Part shown: positions 36,201 to 51,200 of the stretch, one piece after another
Position numbering within the stretch: the first letter of the stretch is position 1
Layout of the letters: the number at the start of each line of letters is the position of its first letter
Assembly: GCA_947044405.1 (NCBI GenBank)
Contig: CAMRHE010000359.1
Span: forward strand, 930,001-994,000
DNA length: 64,000 bases
Direction: 5' to 3'
Source of the DNA: Leptodactylus fallax
Lineage: Eukaryota > Chordata > Amphibia > Anura > Leptodactylidae
Notes under the pieces: generated by a model
Database searches by the model: none
Told to the model about the DNA's origin: nothing
The model's input: only the letters and a program-made list of their open reading frames with translations
Program-made: the position numbers and the translations under genes

Positions 36201-39200
36201 GATTTTCTCCACTCGGCTGTGCATCTCCAGCTGGCTGTACAGGTTGGAGGTATCGCCACCATACTGATCACTCAGGCTCCCAATAAGAGAACTGGTATCA
36301 TGACTTTTCTCAGTCTCCTCTTCCACTTCTTCCTCCTCTTCAGTTCCAATTTTTGCCTGAACCTCAACAATTTCTTTTCTGATCTAAAGTTAAAATAATT
36401 TTCCATCATTAATGATAGATACATAATGGTATATACATTGTCTATAATCTTGGGAGGCCCCATAGATATGACCATCTGTGTAACAGAAATCCTCAATATC
36501 TGTTGGTCTACACTGTGCTTCTGTGAGCCTGAGATAAGGCAGTGCCTCACACTGAGTGCTAATGGGTCCTTTATGAGAACCTGTAGTGCAATACTTGTCT
36601 GTGCACACAGAATAGCCTTGTGCATGAAGCTTTAGTACAGGGTTACGGGATAACATACAAAGCAACAGATGTATGAATGTAGTGTTCCCCATTGGGATTA
36701 CTAACAGGAAGGTCATAAAATATGTTTTTTTTATCTATATCAAATATCCTCAATTCTGAGTATCATAAAACACTTATGTATATCTGGTATAACAATGCCT
36801 TTCCAGGCTTCATGTAGGTCCTGCATATAAGGATTGCTCAAGCATTTTAATCCTTTGCTAACCCAGAACCTGTCTGCAGGGTGACCCAATAAAATTCAGC
36901 AGGAACAGACAGGGTCTGCAGAGGGCTTTGTATCAGTAGATAAAAATAGATAAGCTCTTATATAAGCCAACAAGGGCCCCATACAGAACAGTAGCAGATC
37001 TTTGTCCAGGCTCCAACTAGATTAGAGGCCAAGAAGTAAAATCTCAAAACCCCCAGTTTTGTGCACAAGGATTACTACAAATAAATTAATTCCCTAATTT
37101 AGATGTATTAACATTTCGGCTCCCTTTACTCTGTGGAAGAACCCTTCTCTGGTAGCGGCTACATGTAAAGAGAATTCTTAGCCACAGATACCCCTGAACT
37201 GGCTAATAAGTAAGTTAAAGGGGTTATGCATCAAAGCAAGTTATCCTCTACCCATGGGACAGGGGATAACTTGTAGATAGGTTGGGGTTCAGACCCGCAC
37301 TGATCAGGAGAATGGGGGACTTTTATATGGAGTGGTGGTCGGGCAGCAAGTGCACCACTACATTAATTTCAATGGGAGCGTCCGAGATAGCGAATGTTGT
37401 ACTTTAGTTCTCCCGATCAATGTTGGTCTGAGCATTTGGCCTACCACCGATCTGCAAGTTATCCCCCATGTTTTGGGTAGGGGATAACTTGCTTTGATTG
37501 AAAATCTCCTTTAAAGCCGCAGCACAATTTTCTCCCTTCACTAGCTGCTGATAATATGAGCTGTCAATGTCTGACAATTGTCAGTACACAGTGTATAAAT
37601 CTCTAAAGTCTGTACAAATAATGTATTTTCTTTACTTTGAGATCAATAGTTTCCGTCTTCTTGACAGTCAGCACTTTTTCAATATCTTCCAATTCCTTTG
37701 CGGTACGTTCTTTCAGAGGATAGTTTGTCACTTCATGTTCTGTATGAAAAGACTTAAAGTAATAGCACATAAATTAGCAATGTACCTAAACCTGTAAATC
37801 CGCAACTTCAGAGCCACACCGAGAATCCTATTAGGGAACTCTATACTAGCTCTGGCTGTAGATAATGTTTCTATCAGATTTTCAGCTTTACAAATGATAA
37901 TGATCTGAATTTCATATACCACATTGCTGTACTACGAGCATTGTAGACGTAGGGTATCACAATGTGCTGGCCACATGTAATGACATTGTAGCAGTCAGAT
38001 CAGGTTGGAACAAGGGATGAGCAGGATAGGCAGTTACCTAAGGCACCCTCTAGGGGAGGGACAAAATTTATTGACTAAAAAAAAAGTTAGTTATGGTAAA
38101 TCTGGAGAAGGCCACACCCCCTGTTTTAAACCCCACCCACTTTCAAAAAGTGCCAAAAAAGTGGTTTGCGACAAATTCTCAACTTTTTAGCACCAAAAAA
38201 CTGGTGTACCACTGATTGTAAATTCCACCCAATGTTCTGCCTTTCATTTTTTCCAGTCAGTGTTTTCCTGTATAAAAAAACACTAAAGTAAGGAAAGGAG
38301 CGACGGGACAATTACACCAATGACTGTCCATCTGACAACATAGGGAACTGAGAGTGGAAATGTAAGCAGCCTACTCAAACTACCCTGGGCACTAACAGAG
38401 ATTGTCTAATCCATAAATCAGGGGTTACAATATACAATATACAGTAGGTAGTTGTAAGTGGTCCTATATTCTGTCAATAGGTCCTACAATATAGCAGTGA
38501 GTAATTGAAAATCCTTAAACCCAATAAGGTATGAACATACATATGGCATCCTAATAACATTATTTTAATATTACAATTATTAATTACACCATTTCTAATA
38601 TAATAATAACAATGTTTCCAATAAAGGAGTCTAAATTCAGCTTGGGCTTTTGCAGTATGTTGTTGTGATATAATCTATATAATTAACTATACTAATGTTA
38701 AAAAGGGTTTTCCAGGCTAAAATTATTGATGGCCAATCCTATAGGTCATCAGTACCAGATTAGTGAAGGTCCAACACAAAGCACCCCCATCAATCAGTAG
38801 TTGATACACAGAAAATGGAGCAGGAAGCAGATAGCATTGTTCTCTGTGTAGTGGCCAGACCTGGAATTGCAGATCCGCACCCATTCATTTGAATGGGTTC
38901 TAACCTGCAGTGACTCAGTTCTGCCACTACACAGAGAACAGAGCTGTCTGTTTCCTGTTTCACTCTCTGCTAAGAACAATTGATCAATGGGGGCACCAGG
39001 TGTAATACCCTCACAGATCTGATATTAGTAACCTATCTTTTGGATAGGTCATCAAATTGTGTAGCATGTAAAACCCCTTTAATAATGTGTGACACTCTTA
39101 TATAAAAGACATTTACAATTCATGAGCATGAACAACATTTACCATAATGGAGCGTCCTTTCACTGACATGGAATCCCAGCATTCCTTTTTAATTATTTCC

Positions 39201-42200
39201 CGCAAATATTGTTTGGACAAATTTTCCAGCTCAATTTCTCTTCGAACCTTAGAAAAACACATAAAAAGAAGATTACTTATTGATTTACCTCCGAAATGGT
39301 TAATTTGGATTCAGGGGCATGAAAAATAGCTATGGAACCCCATAGGAATACCATGTATGGGACCACATCCCCCATTGCCGTAGCTGACCAGGAGTAGATG
39401 GCAGTTACTATGCATGCGATGGCTCTTCTCTACTTGTCAGAGGTTCTGGCTCCTTTTCTTCTCTGACAAGCAGAGAAAAAGCCAATGACGATGCTGAGAA
39501 GAGGAGAATAGGTAGAAACCAGCACCATAGCAGCTGTAGCACTCATGCCCATGACTATATCCTATATGTGACCACTTACTCTTTCCACTTCCTGCTCACT
39601 TTCCGCTCGGAGTCTTTCCTGCTCTTCTGTGTCCAAGTTAAATTCTTGTTGGTCCAATTTTTCAACGTCAGGTAAGGATTCGTTCTCCCGCATCATAGCT
39701 TGTATCTGAAAAACAGGCAATGTGAGAAGCTAGCTATATGGTGGAAGCCATTTCCAGTCAACACTTTAGGTTGGCTTTGCATATCAGCAGTATTAAGCTA
39801 TGATATTGATATATATGGACCAACATCATACAATTTTCTAATTGTTACTTATTGTAAACAGCTGTTCTAACAGGATATTCAGCAGGCAGAAAATCATAAA
39901 GTTTTTTTTACAGTATTTGCATAGAAGAAAGTAAAATGAAGCAAATATTCAGGATCCCGACTACTGATACTTATTTGCCTTTGTATATATACGTGTGTCA
40001 ATTAACTAATAAATTGCTGGGGATTAAGGTACCTGTACTAATTTAAAGAAACAGAGCTGCAGCATAAGTCAGTCATACAATGCAGCCCTGATTTAGGCCA
40101 TATTCACATGTCAGTGTTTTGTTCAGTGATTTGCATCAGTTATTGTGTGATAACCAGGAAAGAGTGGAAAACACAGAACCGGTGAAAATTTTCCCAATAT
40201 ACATTACCTCTGTTTAGTCTCCAACTCTAGTTTTGGCTCATTGTTACTGATGCAAATTACTGACAAGTGAACGGGGACTAAGATATGTATGTACAAATCA
40301 AGTATATGAGACTGTCAAAGATAGCGTTGGCTTCTCTTCAGCATTCCCTATACAGATGAATAGGGAAGCAATGTGCATATGCAATCTGCCGCTCCATTCA
40401 TTTGGTGCACAAGGGACTCCCGATCTCATGGTTGATGAGGGCTCCCAGTGGTCAGAAAGATATCCCTTAGCCTGTAGGCAGGGGATAACTTCTAAGAACC
40501 AGAATACCCCAACATATTTAGAGAGACCTTGAGGGGAATTTATCACCCCCTCTATGCTGGTTTTGTGGCATAAATGTTGATATTGTGGTGTACATTTCGT
40601 GCATTGCCCTTTCTTGTGCCAAATGTGCACCAAAGCTCCCTATTGCACCTTGCTCAACACGTTCCACGATTGTGGGCGGAGTGGAGAGGGGCAGGGTGGG
40701 GATGACTTATTTATTATAACTCATACAGGTTATACAGGTAATCTATGCCACTCCCTGACTGGCGTGGATTTCCATTTTGGCTCATGGGTGTGCACCTGAG
40801 GCCGGAGTCTGAGCCTTTGTTAAGGAGTACAGTATTAATAAATCTACTCCACTATTTGATTGAATGTAAACATAATAATACATTGTAAAATACTTGTAAT
40901 AAAAAGTGGTAACAGATATTCTTTATAATAATATCAAATGTCCTTACTTTCTGTCTCAGTTCTTTTATGTCATTCTTGAGACTCTTCTTTTGGTCTGCAT
41001 ACTTCATCTCTTCCTCTTTTATAGCCTATAGTGTGTATCATTAGAAGTGATCACTCATTACATTGTGTTGCCATAAAATAAATCATTTACTTTTCTTTAC
41101 TTAGTTAAGCAATCCATTTCCAAACTACAGTGGTCTGTATGGCAATAATGGCCACAGGTATGTCAGCGCTGATCACAATGGGGGCAAGTAGAGAAGATCA
41201 GGGAGTTCTGCATTACTGAACTGATTGGGTGGGTAGAAGCCCCTCTACACTACAAGCGCCATAATACATCCTGCTCTTTAATTACTTCATTCTATATTTA
41301 TATAAAAACTAGCAGAAGGACCCAGCTTTGCACGGATATATTTCATTTTTTGTTTGTGTAGTGGCCCCATAAGAATTGGCACTGATGTGATATGTATGGC
41401 GTTTGTGTGTTGTTTAAATACGTTTCAATTTATAAGAATGCTGATATCCAGTATGGCAGTCCAGTATAAGTACAGTCTATTTATGGCTGTGTTGTTATGG
41501 AAACCTGGTAAAGTAGATGTGAAGTTATATTGGCTATAACACGTCATATGACTGAATATTTAAGGACCTGCGAACTGCTATTGACTAATACAGGTCATAA
41601 ATAGCTTGGTTGCTATGGAAACCTGGTGTAAAGCTGTGTGTATGTCAAGACTGAAGAACCTGCGAGTTTCCATTGGTCCATAAGCATGATGTGATCATGT
41701 GTATCTCATATCAGTGAAAAACCTGCGATTGGTTGTTATGGAAACCTGGCGTAAAGCTGTGTATGTGACCCTTGTGTAACAGTGTCATCCACAGCGCCTT
41801 GCCCCTTTAAAGCTGACCTACAGCAGTGAAGAAAAATGGCTGGGTTGTTATGGAAACCTGGAGTAAAGCTGTGTGCATGTGGAGACTAAGCGCCTGCGAT
41901 CTTCTATTGGCTAATAAGGGACATGTGACTGTGTGTATGGCAGTTGGAATATGAGTGAAAGACTTGCAGGCTTCTATTGGCTAATGCAGGTCATTGTTTT
42001 GGAAATACTGTATCTCAGGAATGGTACATCCTAAAGAGCTGAGACCTTCCTGGACACCTGATGTACCTGTGTGCCAAATTTGGTGAAGACTGGACCAGTC
42101 GCTTGGTCGCGCATAAAGAACAGACAGACAGACAGAAACTCATTTTTATATATATAAGAGATGGGGCAGATTTACCAATAGGATAGGCAGTCTATGTGCC

Positions 42201-45200
42201 TGTCTAAGTTTATGTTGTCTAACCATTAGTATCTGTGTGTACTGTACAGGACCATGGAGAGCCTGCTGCCCATTACATAGCCAGTGATTCAACATCTTCT
42301 AGCAGTTTTTTTTCCACTTATATACAGTAGGTAAAGACTTTCCTTTTTTATATTAGTCACCAGGTTATTTTTCTTTAATCCTAAATTTATCTTACATGTT
42401 GGAAGCTTCAGAACCATTTACAAGTTTTCCATTGGGTTATAAACATGCCATGTATTCAAGGTATAAAGGCAATCCTGAAACAAATCAAGGCCTTATTCAC
42501 ATTTGTGTATTCTGAATCTACAGTATATCTATTCTATTTTTTTTTGTTGAAAAACTTTGCTAATACATTTAGGCTAAGGCCCCACATATAAAACCGCAGC
42601 TAAAAAACACAGCAAAACATCACGTTTTTTTCTGCAGTGTTTTTCATTGCGTTTTTTCCTTTAGTTTTTCTTCTCTTATTATCTACAGAGAAAATGTGAG
42701 CATTTCCGCAGGTAAAATTGACATGCTGCATTTTTCAAAAACTTGGGGCCTTAGCCTTACGTGGTTTTATTCACCTCTCAGTTTTTATACATGTTTTATT
42801 ATATGCATGGAATATTTTTCAGCGTGCAGTATATCAAACAGATCAAGCCAAAAAAAATGAATGGCTTGTATATAAAAATGCATGATCCATGTATACATAG
42901 TTCACAATTGAATCTGTTGCATTTTTAAATATTTCTGCAATATTACAATAGCTGTAAAAATGGCAACAAAACAGACAAAATAAGGATAAAAAAACACAAC
43001 TCACAACACAATACAGGACAAAATGAATACAAGTTAGAAACAAAAATGGAACAAGCTATAAAAAAAATTCTTTGTTTGATCTGTATTTTCATACACAAGT
43101 GTGAATGATCCCTAACTATGTCTGACATGATAATTCATTTAATAAAAAGTTGTCAGAAAATTATAAAAAAAATAGGCCATTTTGGTCATGTAAAATCTTT
43201 AGTGTAGCTTTACACTTACTTCAGCAAATTTGTGATCAAGCCAAGTGGGATCCAGAGAGTGCACGAAGGAGGTGCCTGTGTAGTTGTCATCTTGCTCAGT
43301 CACCTCAAAACTAAGCTGGCTCTCCTAAATAAAGATTACAGTATTAAATACATCTCAATCAACGCTATACTATCATTATTATAATAGAAAATCCTGCTAA
43401 ACCATCTAGCACGAGCAGAATGCCACTATTACATGTTTATTCCACACTCTGTCACGCTATCATGAGAGGTTGTGAGTGTACAAATTTACTAGTGAAATAG
43501 TCTACAAGCTTACAATTCCTGCACTGGGGTGCAGAACACTAAACAAATATATCAGTAATACTGAGCCTTTAGAGGGTCCTGTCACTGGAAAATTAATTAT
43601 CTGGTAAACTGACCGTAGTTATTTTTAGCAGAATCTTTTGTGATGGTGTTTTTCTAATAGTACAACACATGGTAAAGTGGACACAATCTAATTAAAGCAT
43701 TACACGTGCAATACTGATGATGGGGGGGAAGTAATGTGCGGTATAAAAATACACTCAGAGGATTAAAGGGATTATCATAGAGTACAAAATAATGGCAGAA
43801 TAAAAACCCTCCCTTTTGTTCACATTCCAGGAATGATGATAAGGCCTCAGTGGTCACATGCTGTACGTGATGGTATGGCCACCAAAGCCTCTGGCCATTG
43901 GCTGATTGGTCTTGTACTGTTATGGGTAACAAAGACCAGCCTCACCTGTTCACCTGAAATCACTGCCATTAATTTTGGTGCCCGTTACTGGAGGACTGTC
44001 AAGTGGGCAGTCTCCGGTAGTCTGTGGTGATGTTCCATATTACAAGCATCATTAGCTTTAGTTATGCTTAATTTTATGCAGATACTTCCCTGATCTCCAC
44101 TGTAGATGATTTATTGCTCTGTCCTAGGAGATCTTATTTTCTTAAATAGACATATTTTTAGTTAATAAATGTACCTCTTTATCTTGTGCAAGTGAGACAT
44201 CTGAATCAGGGCTCCATGGTGGCATTTTCCTTAAAGCCTCATCTTCCAAGAATATTGTATTTTGAAGGGAAATGCTCAGAGTCCGACCATACTCCAAGGC
44301 TTCATTCACTAAATTATTTCCTGGATGTCTGCAAACACAAGAGAACATTGGAGTAGATTTATTATGAGGGGATTTTTATGCCACTTTTCTGACTTGGCTT
44401 ATTTTTTTTCTAGTGTGTTTTTTTGTAATGGCGTATCTCTCATGCTGGTGCATACATTAGTTACAGTTTTTGAGGTGGCGGGCGCCAGAGGTCATTAAGG
44501 TTTTTTGGTGCATTTCGTAAGCCAAATTAGAAGTGTACAAAAATTTAGCAAAGGGTCAGCCATTTACTTTAAAAACAAAAAAAAAGCATATAGTAAATTA
44601 GTTTTACACCTATGTACTATCTAAGGCCCGGTTTGCATCTGCCTTCGGGTTTACGTTCGGGAAGTCCGCTTGTGGACCCCCCCTGAACTGAAACCTATAT
44701 GCATAAAAAAGCGGTTTACCTGGGAAACCTGCGGACCCCATAGGCTATAATGGGGTCTGTGTGGTTTCCGTTCGGTTTCCGCAAGAAGCAAGCGGAGAAG
44801 AAAGTGCTGCAAGCAGCACTTTCCTCTCTGCATGTTTCGTGCGGAAACCACACGGACCCCATTATAGTCTATGGGGTCCACGGGTTTCCCAGGTAAACCG
44901 CTTTTTTATGAGTATAGGTTTCCATTTGGGGGGGGGGTCCCCAAGCGGACTCCCCGAACGGAAACCCGAACGCAGATGTGAACTGGGCCTTAAACACATC
45001 CATATTTCAAGTCACTTTAAAAAAAAAAGTTGCATTAGGTGCAAAAGTTTGAAAAAAATAGAGTAAGAGCAATTTATTAATACAGCAATTAATAAATTAG
45101 GTAAACAAAATAAAAAAGGTGCAAAATGGAAAAAAACACACCGGAATTCTGGTGCAAAAACAATAGTAAATCGGCCCCATTGTGCACAATTATTACACAC

Positions 45201-48200
45201 ACAACCAATACAAAATCAACTTGTCCTAAATTCCATAATGTACAGGGATATATAAAAATCTATAAATGAAAACATCTTCATATGTTGTCTTACACTCACC
45301 TCCACGTCAGACACACAACTGTGCCATCTCCCACCCCTGCAGTAATGAGTGTATGGCCATCTAGAGAAAATGCCATTGAGACAATACCTCCTGTGAGATA
45401 TGAATGACAATAAACCTGGGCAAAGGCTTCCTGGAAAACAGGAGACAGAACAGATACTGTGATAAAATAACACAAATGTATTCTGCAGGAAATATTATGT
45501 ATAGTCACTTTTAATCTAGTTGAAAAGGTGACTTGATCTAGACTTTTTCTTGTAGAATGTAAGTGTACCCTTCATCAGTAGTAAATCGGAATATGTGAAA
45601 CTTTGTCATATACAGTTATTAGGGGAAAGCGGTATCCAGCAGCCTTTTTGTTCCCACTCTCATTGTCTGTCGGCTTTAACTACAAGTCAATGGATTGTCT
45701 ATGTAATGAAGGACAGGCTAGGTCCTCTAGAGTAGTGTTTCTCAACCTTTTCAAACAAAGTAACCCCTTGTGAAAAAAAAGTTCCTACCAAATACCCCCA
45801 ACTTACACTGTGGTGTCCATCATGTGACAGATCCTGCTCCTGATCTCAAATGGGAAAGGAAACCCGTCAATCAAATCCTTTTATTTGTTGGGACATCTGT
45901 TTCAGACACACACTAAAAGTTCTATTACCTTCCAACCAGCTTTTCCCTGACCAGATCAAAGATCAGAAACTGTCTGTCTATTCAGCACAGACTATCTGCT
46001 GCTGTAGAGGAGACTTGCCTCCTTAATTCTTACTTGTTTCCTGATGCCTGTTTCTGCTTGGAAGCCACTGTACCTCAGTATTTGAAGATGGTGGGTGGAT
46101 TGGGTGGCACCAGCCTCCCAGAAGCCTCAGAACATATGCACTCACTAAATCTGCCACTTCCAAAGCAGTGGTTCTCAGCCATGGCACATATTCCCTGAGA
46201 CTGAATATTGTACCGCCTGGGGTACACATACCGCAGACTGAGATCCACTGCTCTAGAGTAAAAGATGCTCTTAACAACTTTACACTCTGGCCAAGACATG
46301 AGGATCCTGAACAGTCGACCTCCTCTGTAAACTTCATTTCATAATTGGGATGTTTCAAAAATGTTTTCTGAACTAGATAACACATTTAAGAAACCTCAAT
46401 CTTTATAAAATCTATTAGAAGTAATACAGCAAGTAGTGGGAATGAAGAAGGAGAGAAGAGATTGCAGTCATACCTTGTCTCTTTCTCTATCTATGTTCCC
46501 CTGACACTACATACTAATAAAAGTACATGGTCAAAGGTCCAGCCATTAGCCATCCAGCCACTGTCCAGTAGCACAAATACAGCTGCATGAGCCAGTCACC
46601 AGTCAGTGTCTGTATATACAGACACAAAGTGCAATGACATGCAGGGTTACAGTCAGATGGGACAATGGGGTAGAAGCAAAGGTTAAACAGAAGTGTTAGT
46701 TTAGGGAGTATAAGTGTGGAAGAGACAGATAAATAACTATTATTAAGCACCCTAAAAAGATGTATATTTAGCGTACATTTGAAACTGTGAAAGTTGGGCA
46801 GTAATCTGATTGTCCGTGGTAGAACATTCCACAGAATGGGTGCAACTCAGGAAAAGTCTTGAAGACAGGAGTGGAAGGTTTGGATTATGTAGGTTGTTAG
46901 CCTTAGATCACTGGCAGAATGAAGAGCATGGGTAGGGTAGTAGACAGAAGTGAAGAAGGAGATGTAGGCTGGTGTGAGGGAATCACTGCATATCTCAATC
47001 ACGACCCATCAGTAATGCAAGAGCAGCTTCTTAGTATTGCTTAGATCAGTAATATTGGCGCATCATGGATAACATATATTATTAACAACTATGTAAATGT
47101 AAAGGTTCACACTGCATAAATGAAGGGGAATTCCTCTTCATTTTCCACTGCCATATTTGGCCGCGGGCTACACATAATAGGATGCCGATGCAGAGCTTTC
47201 CAGATGAATGGGCCTAATCAGCAGAGAGTCTCGAGCCGCAGAATTTATTTTTTGAGCGTCCTGCTCCAATCTCTACATCCCATTGAAAACATGTTGGATT
47301 GTATACTGAAATTCACATTCTTACTATCTTCATTCTCTATGATATTATAAGTACAGGAGAACAATAATAGTGTTAGAACAGATATAATGAACTACATATT
47401 TAATGAACTCTAGGCTTCACATGCACTCCAAAAACACTTCAGGTCTCATTTTGTAGAGACGGACAATGTATGTAGTGGTAGAACACATCTAATATATACT
47501 CAGCTTGGATAGTGTATTTGTGTTTCTGCTTTTCCTATTGGTTGCTTGTTCAAGCAATCTAATAGATCACAGATTACATTGGTTAACTCAGACCACAGCA
47601 ATCAATGATTAGACCACTTCAATGGGATGGAAGCTTAGCTCTGGGAACAGTTTTTATTCCTGTACACAGCACCACCTCCTAGATAACCCCACTTGGCGAA
47701 GTTCAGGGGTCAACTGGTATTGTATATGAGTAGTCATCCTGCTTAGGTGACAACTTTCATATGGAATATTTTACAGTCATTATAAGATATTTATATATAT
47801 ATATATACAGTAATACCTCGTACACTCGCGTTTCCGAATTTGCGAATTCACAGATTCGCGATATTTTTTTGGCAACTAACATATATAGATTTTGCTCTTT
47901 TTTTTTCAGATCTGTGAAATTTAATTAAAAAAAAAACACCTTCGCTATTGGGTAGTAGCGTCCTGTTCGTTACGTACCCGGTAATTAGTTTCATTTTACT
48001 GTGAGTGTATAAGAAAAATGAATGAATGTATTAATATACAGTACTGTACAGTATACTTTAGTATACTGTACAGTACTGTAGGGTAAAGTTTATTGATATT
48101 TAGGGGTTAAACATTAGAAACCGGCATTGTAAGCGCTTCTAAGCGCTTGTACCAAACATTCGCGATTCCTCGCGATCCGCGACCCGCTCTGGCTCCTAAC

Positions 48201-51200
48201 CTCGCGAATGTACGAGGTATTACTGTATAGAGAGAGAGAGATGACTAAAACAGTTCCTTGTCCTTTATAAACGTTTTTATTGTACTGGACGTGGGCTTAC
48301 CAAACTGAAAGAATCTTGAAGATACAAAATCCCATCTGCTGCTGATACTGACAACCACTTGTGATGAGGAGACATGCAGAGGTAGCCCGATCCCAGTTGA
48401 CTTCCCCGAACTCTTTTTTCTGCAGGTAGAACTTTAACCATATCCCCAGATGTTTCCTACAGATGGAATAATAATAATGACTTATACTGACGTATGTCTA
48501 TATTTAGTACATTAGCCTGGGTACATATAGTCCATAAGTGTGCCTTAATAACAGTCAGTAGATGAAGATGAAATGTACCTTTGGCAGCGCAAACTTGTAT
48601 ATATATGGGGAGTCGCTGCAGTATCCATAGACTGAATCGCTGTTGCTTCCTAGAACAGCGGAAAATAAAGGCTGCTCTACCTTGTATTGCTGCTTTTGGA
48701 TCATGGACTCTTTAAACATCCCACGCTGATCAATGTATTCATTGGGACCTATTACAAAGAAACCGATCACTACACAACCAAGCTTAAGGTGGGAAGAACT
48801 TTTCTAATCTATTTGTCTACATGTGTACACTGACCCCTAATCAGGCATACATCATCTCCGCTGCCCTCTTCCATACTTCACAAGGGTATTTCGTTATAAT
48901 ATGTGGCAAAAAGAATTGTTCCCATCATTGAAAAAAAAAATATTTTTTACATTACCAGCAAATTGATTGATATTTTTGTTTACTCATCCACACATTGTGG
49001 GGGAAAAAAGCTGCGGAAAAAAAATTGCAAGCATTTTCTCTATATTCTCTCTATAACACAGCAAAAACTCATTGAATAACACTGTGGGGAAAAAAATCGC
49101 TGCGTTTTGCTATGTGGTGCCTTAAGGCTTATTCACGCAACCATGTATCATCCTGGAAACACAATTGTGGGCCATATTTCCAGAACTGACCACAGACATG
49201 TGAAATGGAACTCACTTTAAAAATTGTGTTACGATGCGGTGAGCTCCTGAATGGTTGGATCGCTGAACACTGAATTGACATAAAGCTTGGGAGCTCATTG
49301 TATCATATGATGTCCTATTTCACACGGCTGTGTCAGTGCAGGAAATATAACCCACATATGGACCATATGTCCAGGACTGAATATGGTTGTGTGAATAAGC
49401 CCCTCCTTTCACTGTGGCCTTTGGGAGTAGAACAGTTTGTAATGTGGCTGTCAGGTCATAAAGGAAGTGATTTTCGGCACACTATTACTAAAAAATGTTA
49501 CTGATCTTTGTTCTGCTTGAAATTGAACTTTAAACTCCTTAAAAAGTTTTATACCATTGATATCGATACAGTTGTACTATGTAAACTGTTATAAGATCAG
49601 AAACTTGTGTATGGGGAAACGCAGCGTTTTCTCCACTGAGTTTCTGCATCATCCAAAAACAATGCTAAGGCCCCACGTAGCAAAACATAATTAAAAAACG
49701 CTGCAGAAAGAAATGCAGCGAAAATGCAGTTTATTTTTTCAGTAGTGGTTTTCGGCCGGGGCCCCACGTGGTGTAAATGCCGCAATTTGCCCGCGGCAGA
49801 GACGCTGCGGAAACAATTGCGGCGTTTTACAGTCAGAGCAAAGTGGATGGGATTCTAGCGAATCCCATGCCCACTTTGCAGTAAAACCGCGCTGCGGACA
49901 CGCGGCAATTTCCAAAACCACCGTGATTTTGGAAATCGCAGCATCTCAATTATACCTACAGAAACGCCAGCGGTTTCCCCATAGGTATAATTGAAAGAGA
50001 AAGTCCACAGAGGAAAACGCCTCAAACTTTCTGTCTAAAGCGCTGCGGGAAGAACCGCGATGCGTTTCCGACGTGGAATGACACTCAGTTACCTTCGACA
50101 GCTTCGTAGATCTTGAATGGTTCTGGATATGCATGCGCTTGACTGCTTCTGGTGATCGTGGGGGTAGAATGGTAATACTTATCCACTGGATATCTAATAA
50201 CTGCTTCTGACTAGAATAACCCTTTAACATGTTTAACTTAATACATAACACCAGTTTTCATATATATGTAAACAGCTAAGGCATCTTGCGTATTGCAGTC
50301 ATACTGTTCCATAATGAAATCCTTATGTAGCACAGTATCCTGCATTAGAAGCAGGACTCCTAGGAAAGCATATGGTTCATCTAATGGAGCAGACAGTGGT
50401 TTTATTTCCAAAACCTGCATATAATGCCATATAAAAATACGTAAGTATGAGGACCACAATAAAACCTGTGTACAGAGAAGGATTCTGCTAGTTTGTATGA
50501 GCTCTTACTTTGCAAGATTTTCAGAGCCAGAGAAAACAATTCTAGCTGGGTTCCTCCCTCCTCATCTTCCTTCTCCCCCAAGGGGCAGACAAGTGCCAGG
50601 GCTTTAATTTGCTGTGAATCCACTGAGCTTAGTAATGACAATGACACAATGTCTCCACCAACCACTGAAAGACAAAACATTATTTCAGCATAAAACTGAA
50701 TTGTCAAGAATTACTTTTTTTTCCTTTCCATCTGTTACCAACCTAGACCCTTAAACCTACATGTACTCGATCGAGCAGGGCTCCGATGCTCCGTTCTGAT
50801 CAGATAATTATAGAGCAGGTCCTATCATGCTCTTTCAGAACCCATCCATAGGAATGAATGAAGCACGGAAGGTTCTTGAATGACACTTGAATGCCATCTG
50901 AGTGTTATCCGAGTACCTTCTGTTAATTATATCGACCCCCCCCCTCGGCCTGCACACTCTATCGGGTGTGTGAGGACTTAAAGGGGTATTCCCATGAACA
51001 TAATCATATCTATATTTGAAGATAATTAAAAGTTAAACATTTTTGCAACTATAAGTAGTTAAAAATTCTGCAGAGTTTTAAAGATTTTATGTAACTATCT
51101 TAGTGGTGACAGTCTGTTGTCTTGATCAGTTGCTAATGGATACGACCACGAATGCAAAAACTTTCTATGGTCTGGGACTTGTCAAAAACCCAGCCAGTAT

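Noticed and set aside
36272..36716. Open frames of 108-117 codons on the minus strand
   Set aside because: One is an out-of-frame reading of CFAP43 exon 23, the other an intron frame without splice support.
46023..46385. 120-codon minus-strand open frame
   Set aside because: It overlaps the hAT element at 45733-46250 and has no domain or splice context.
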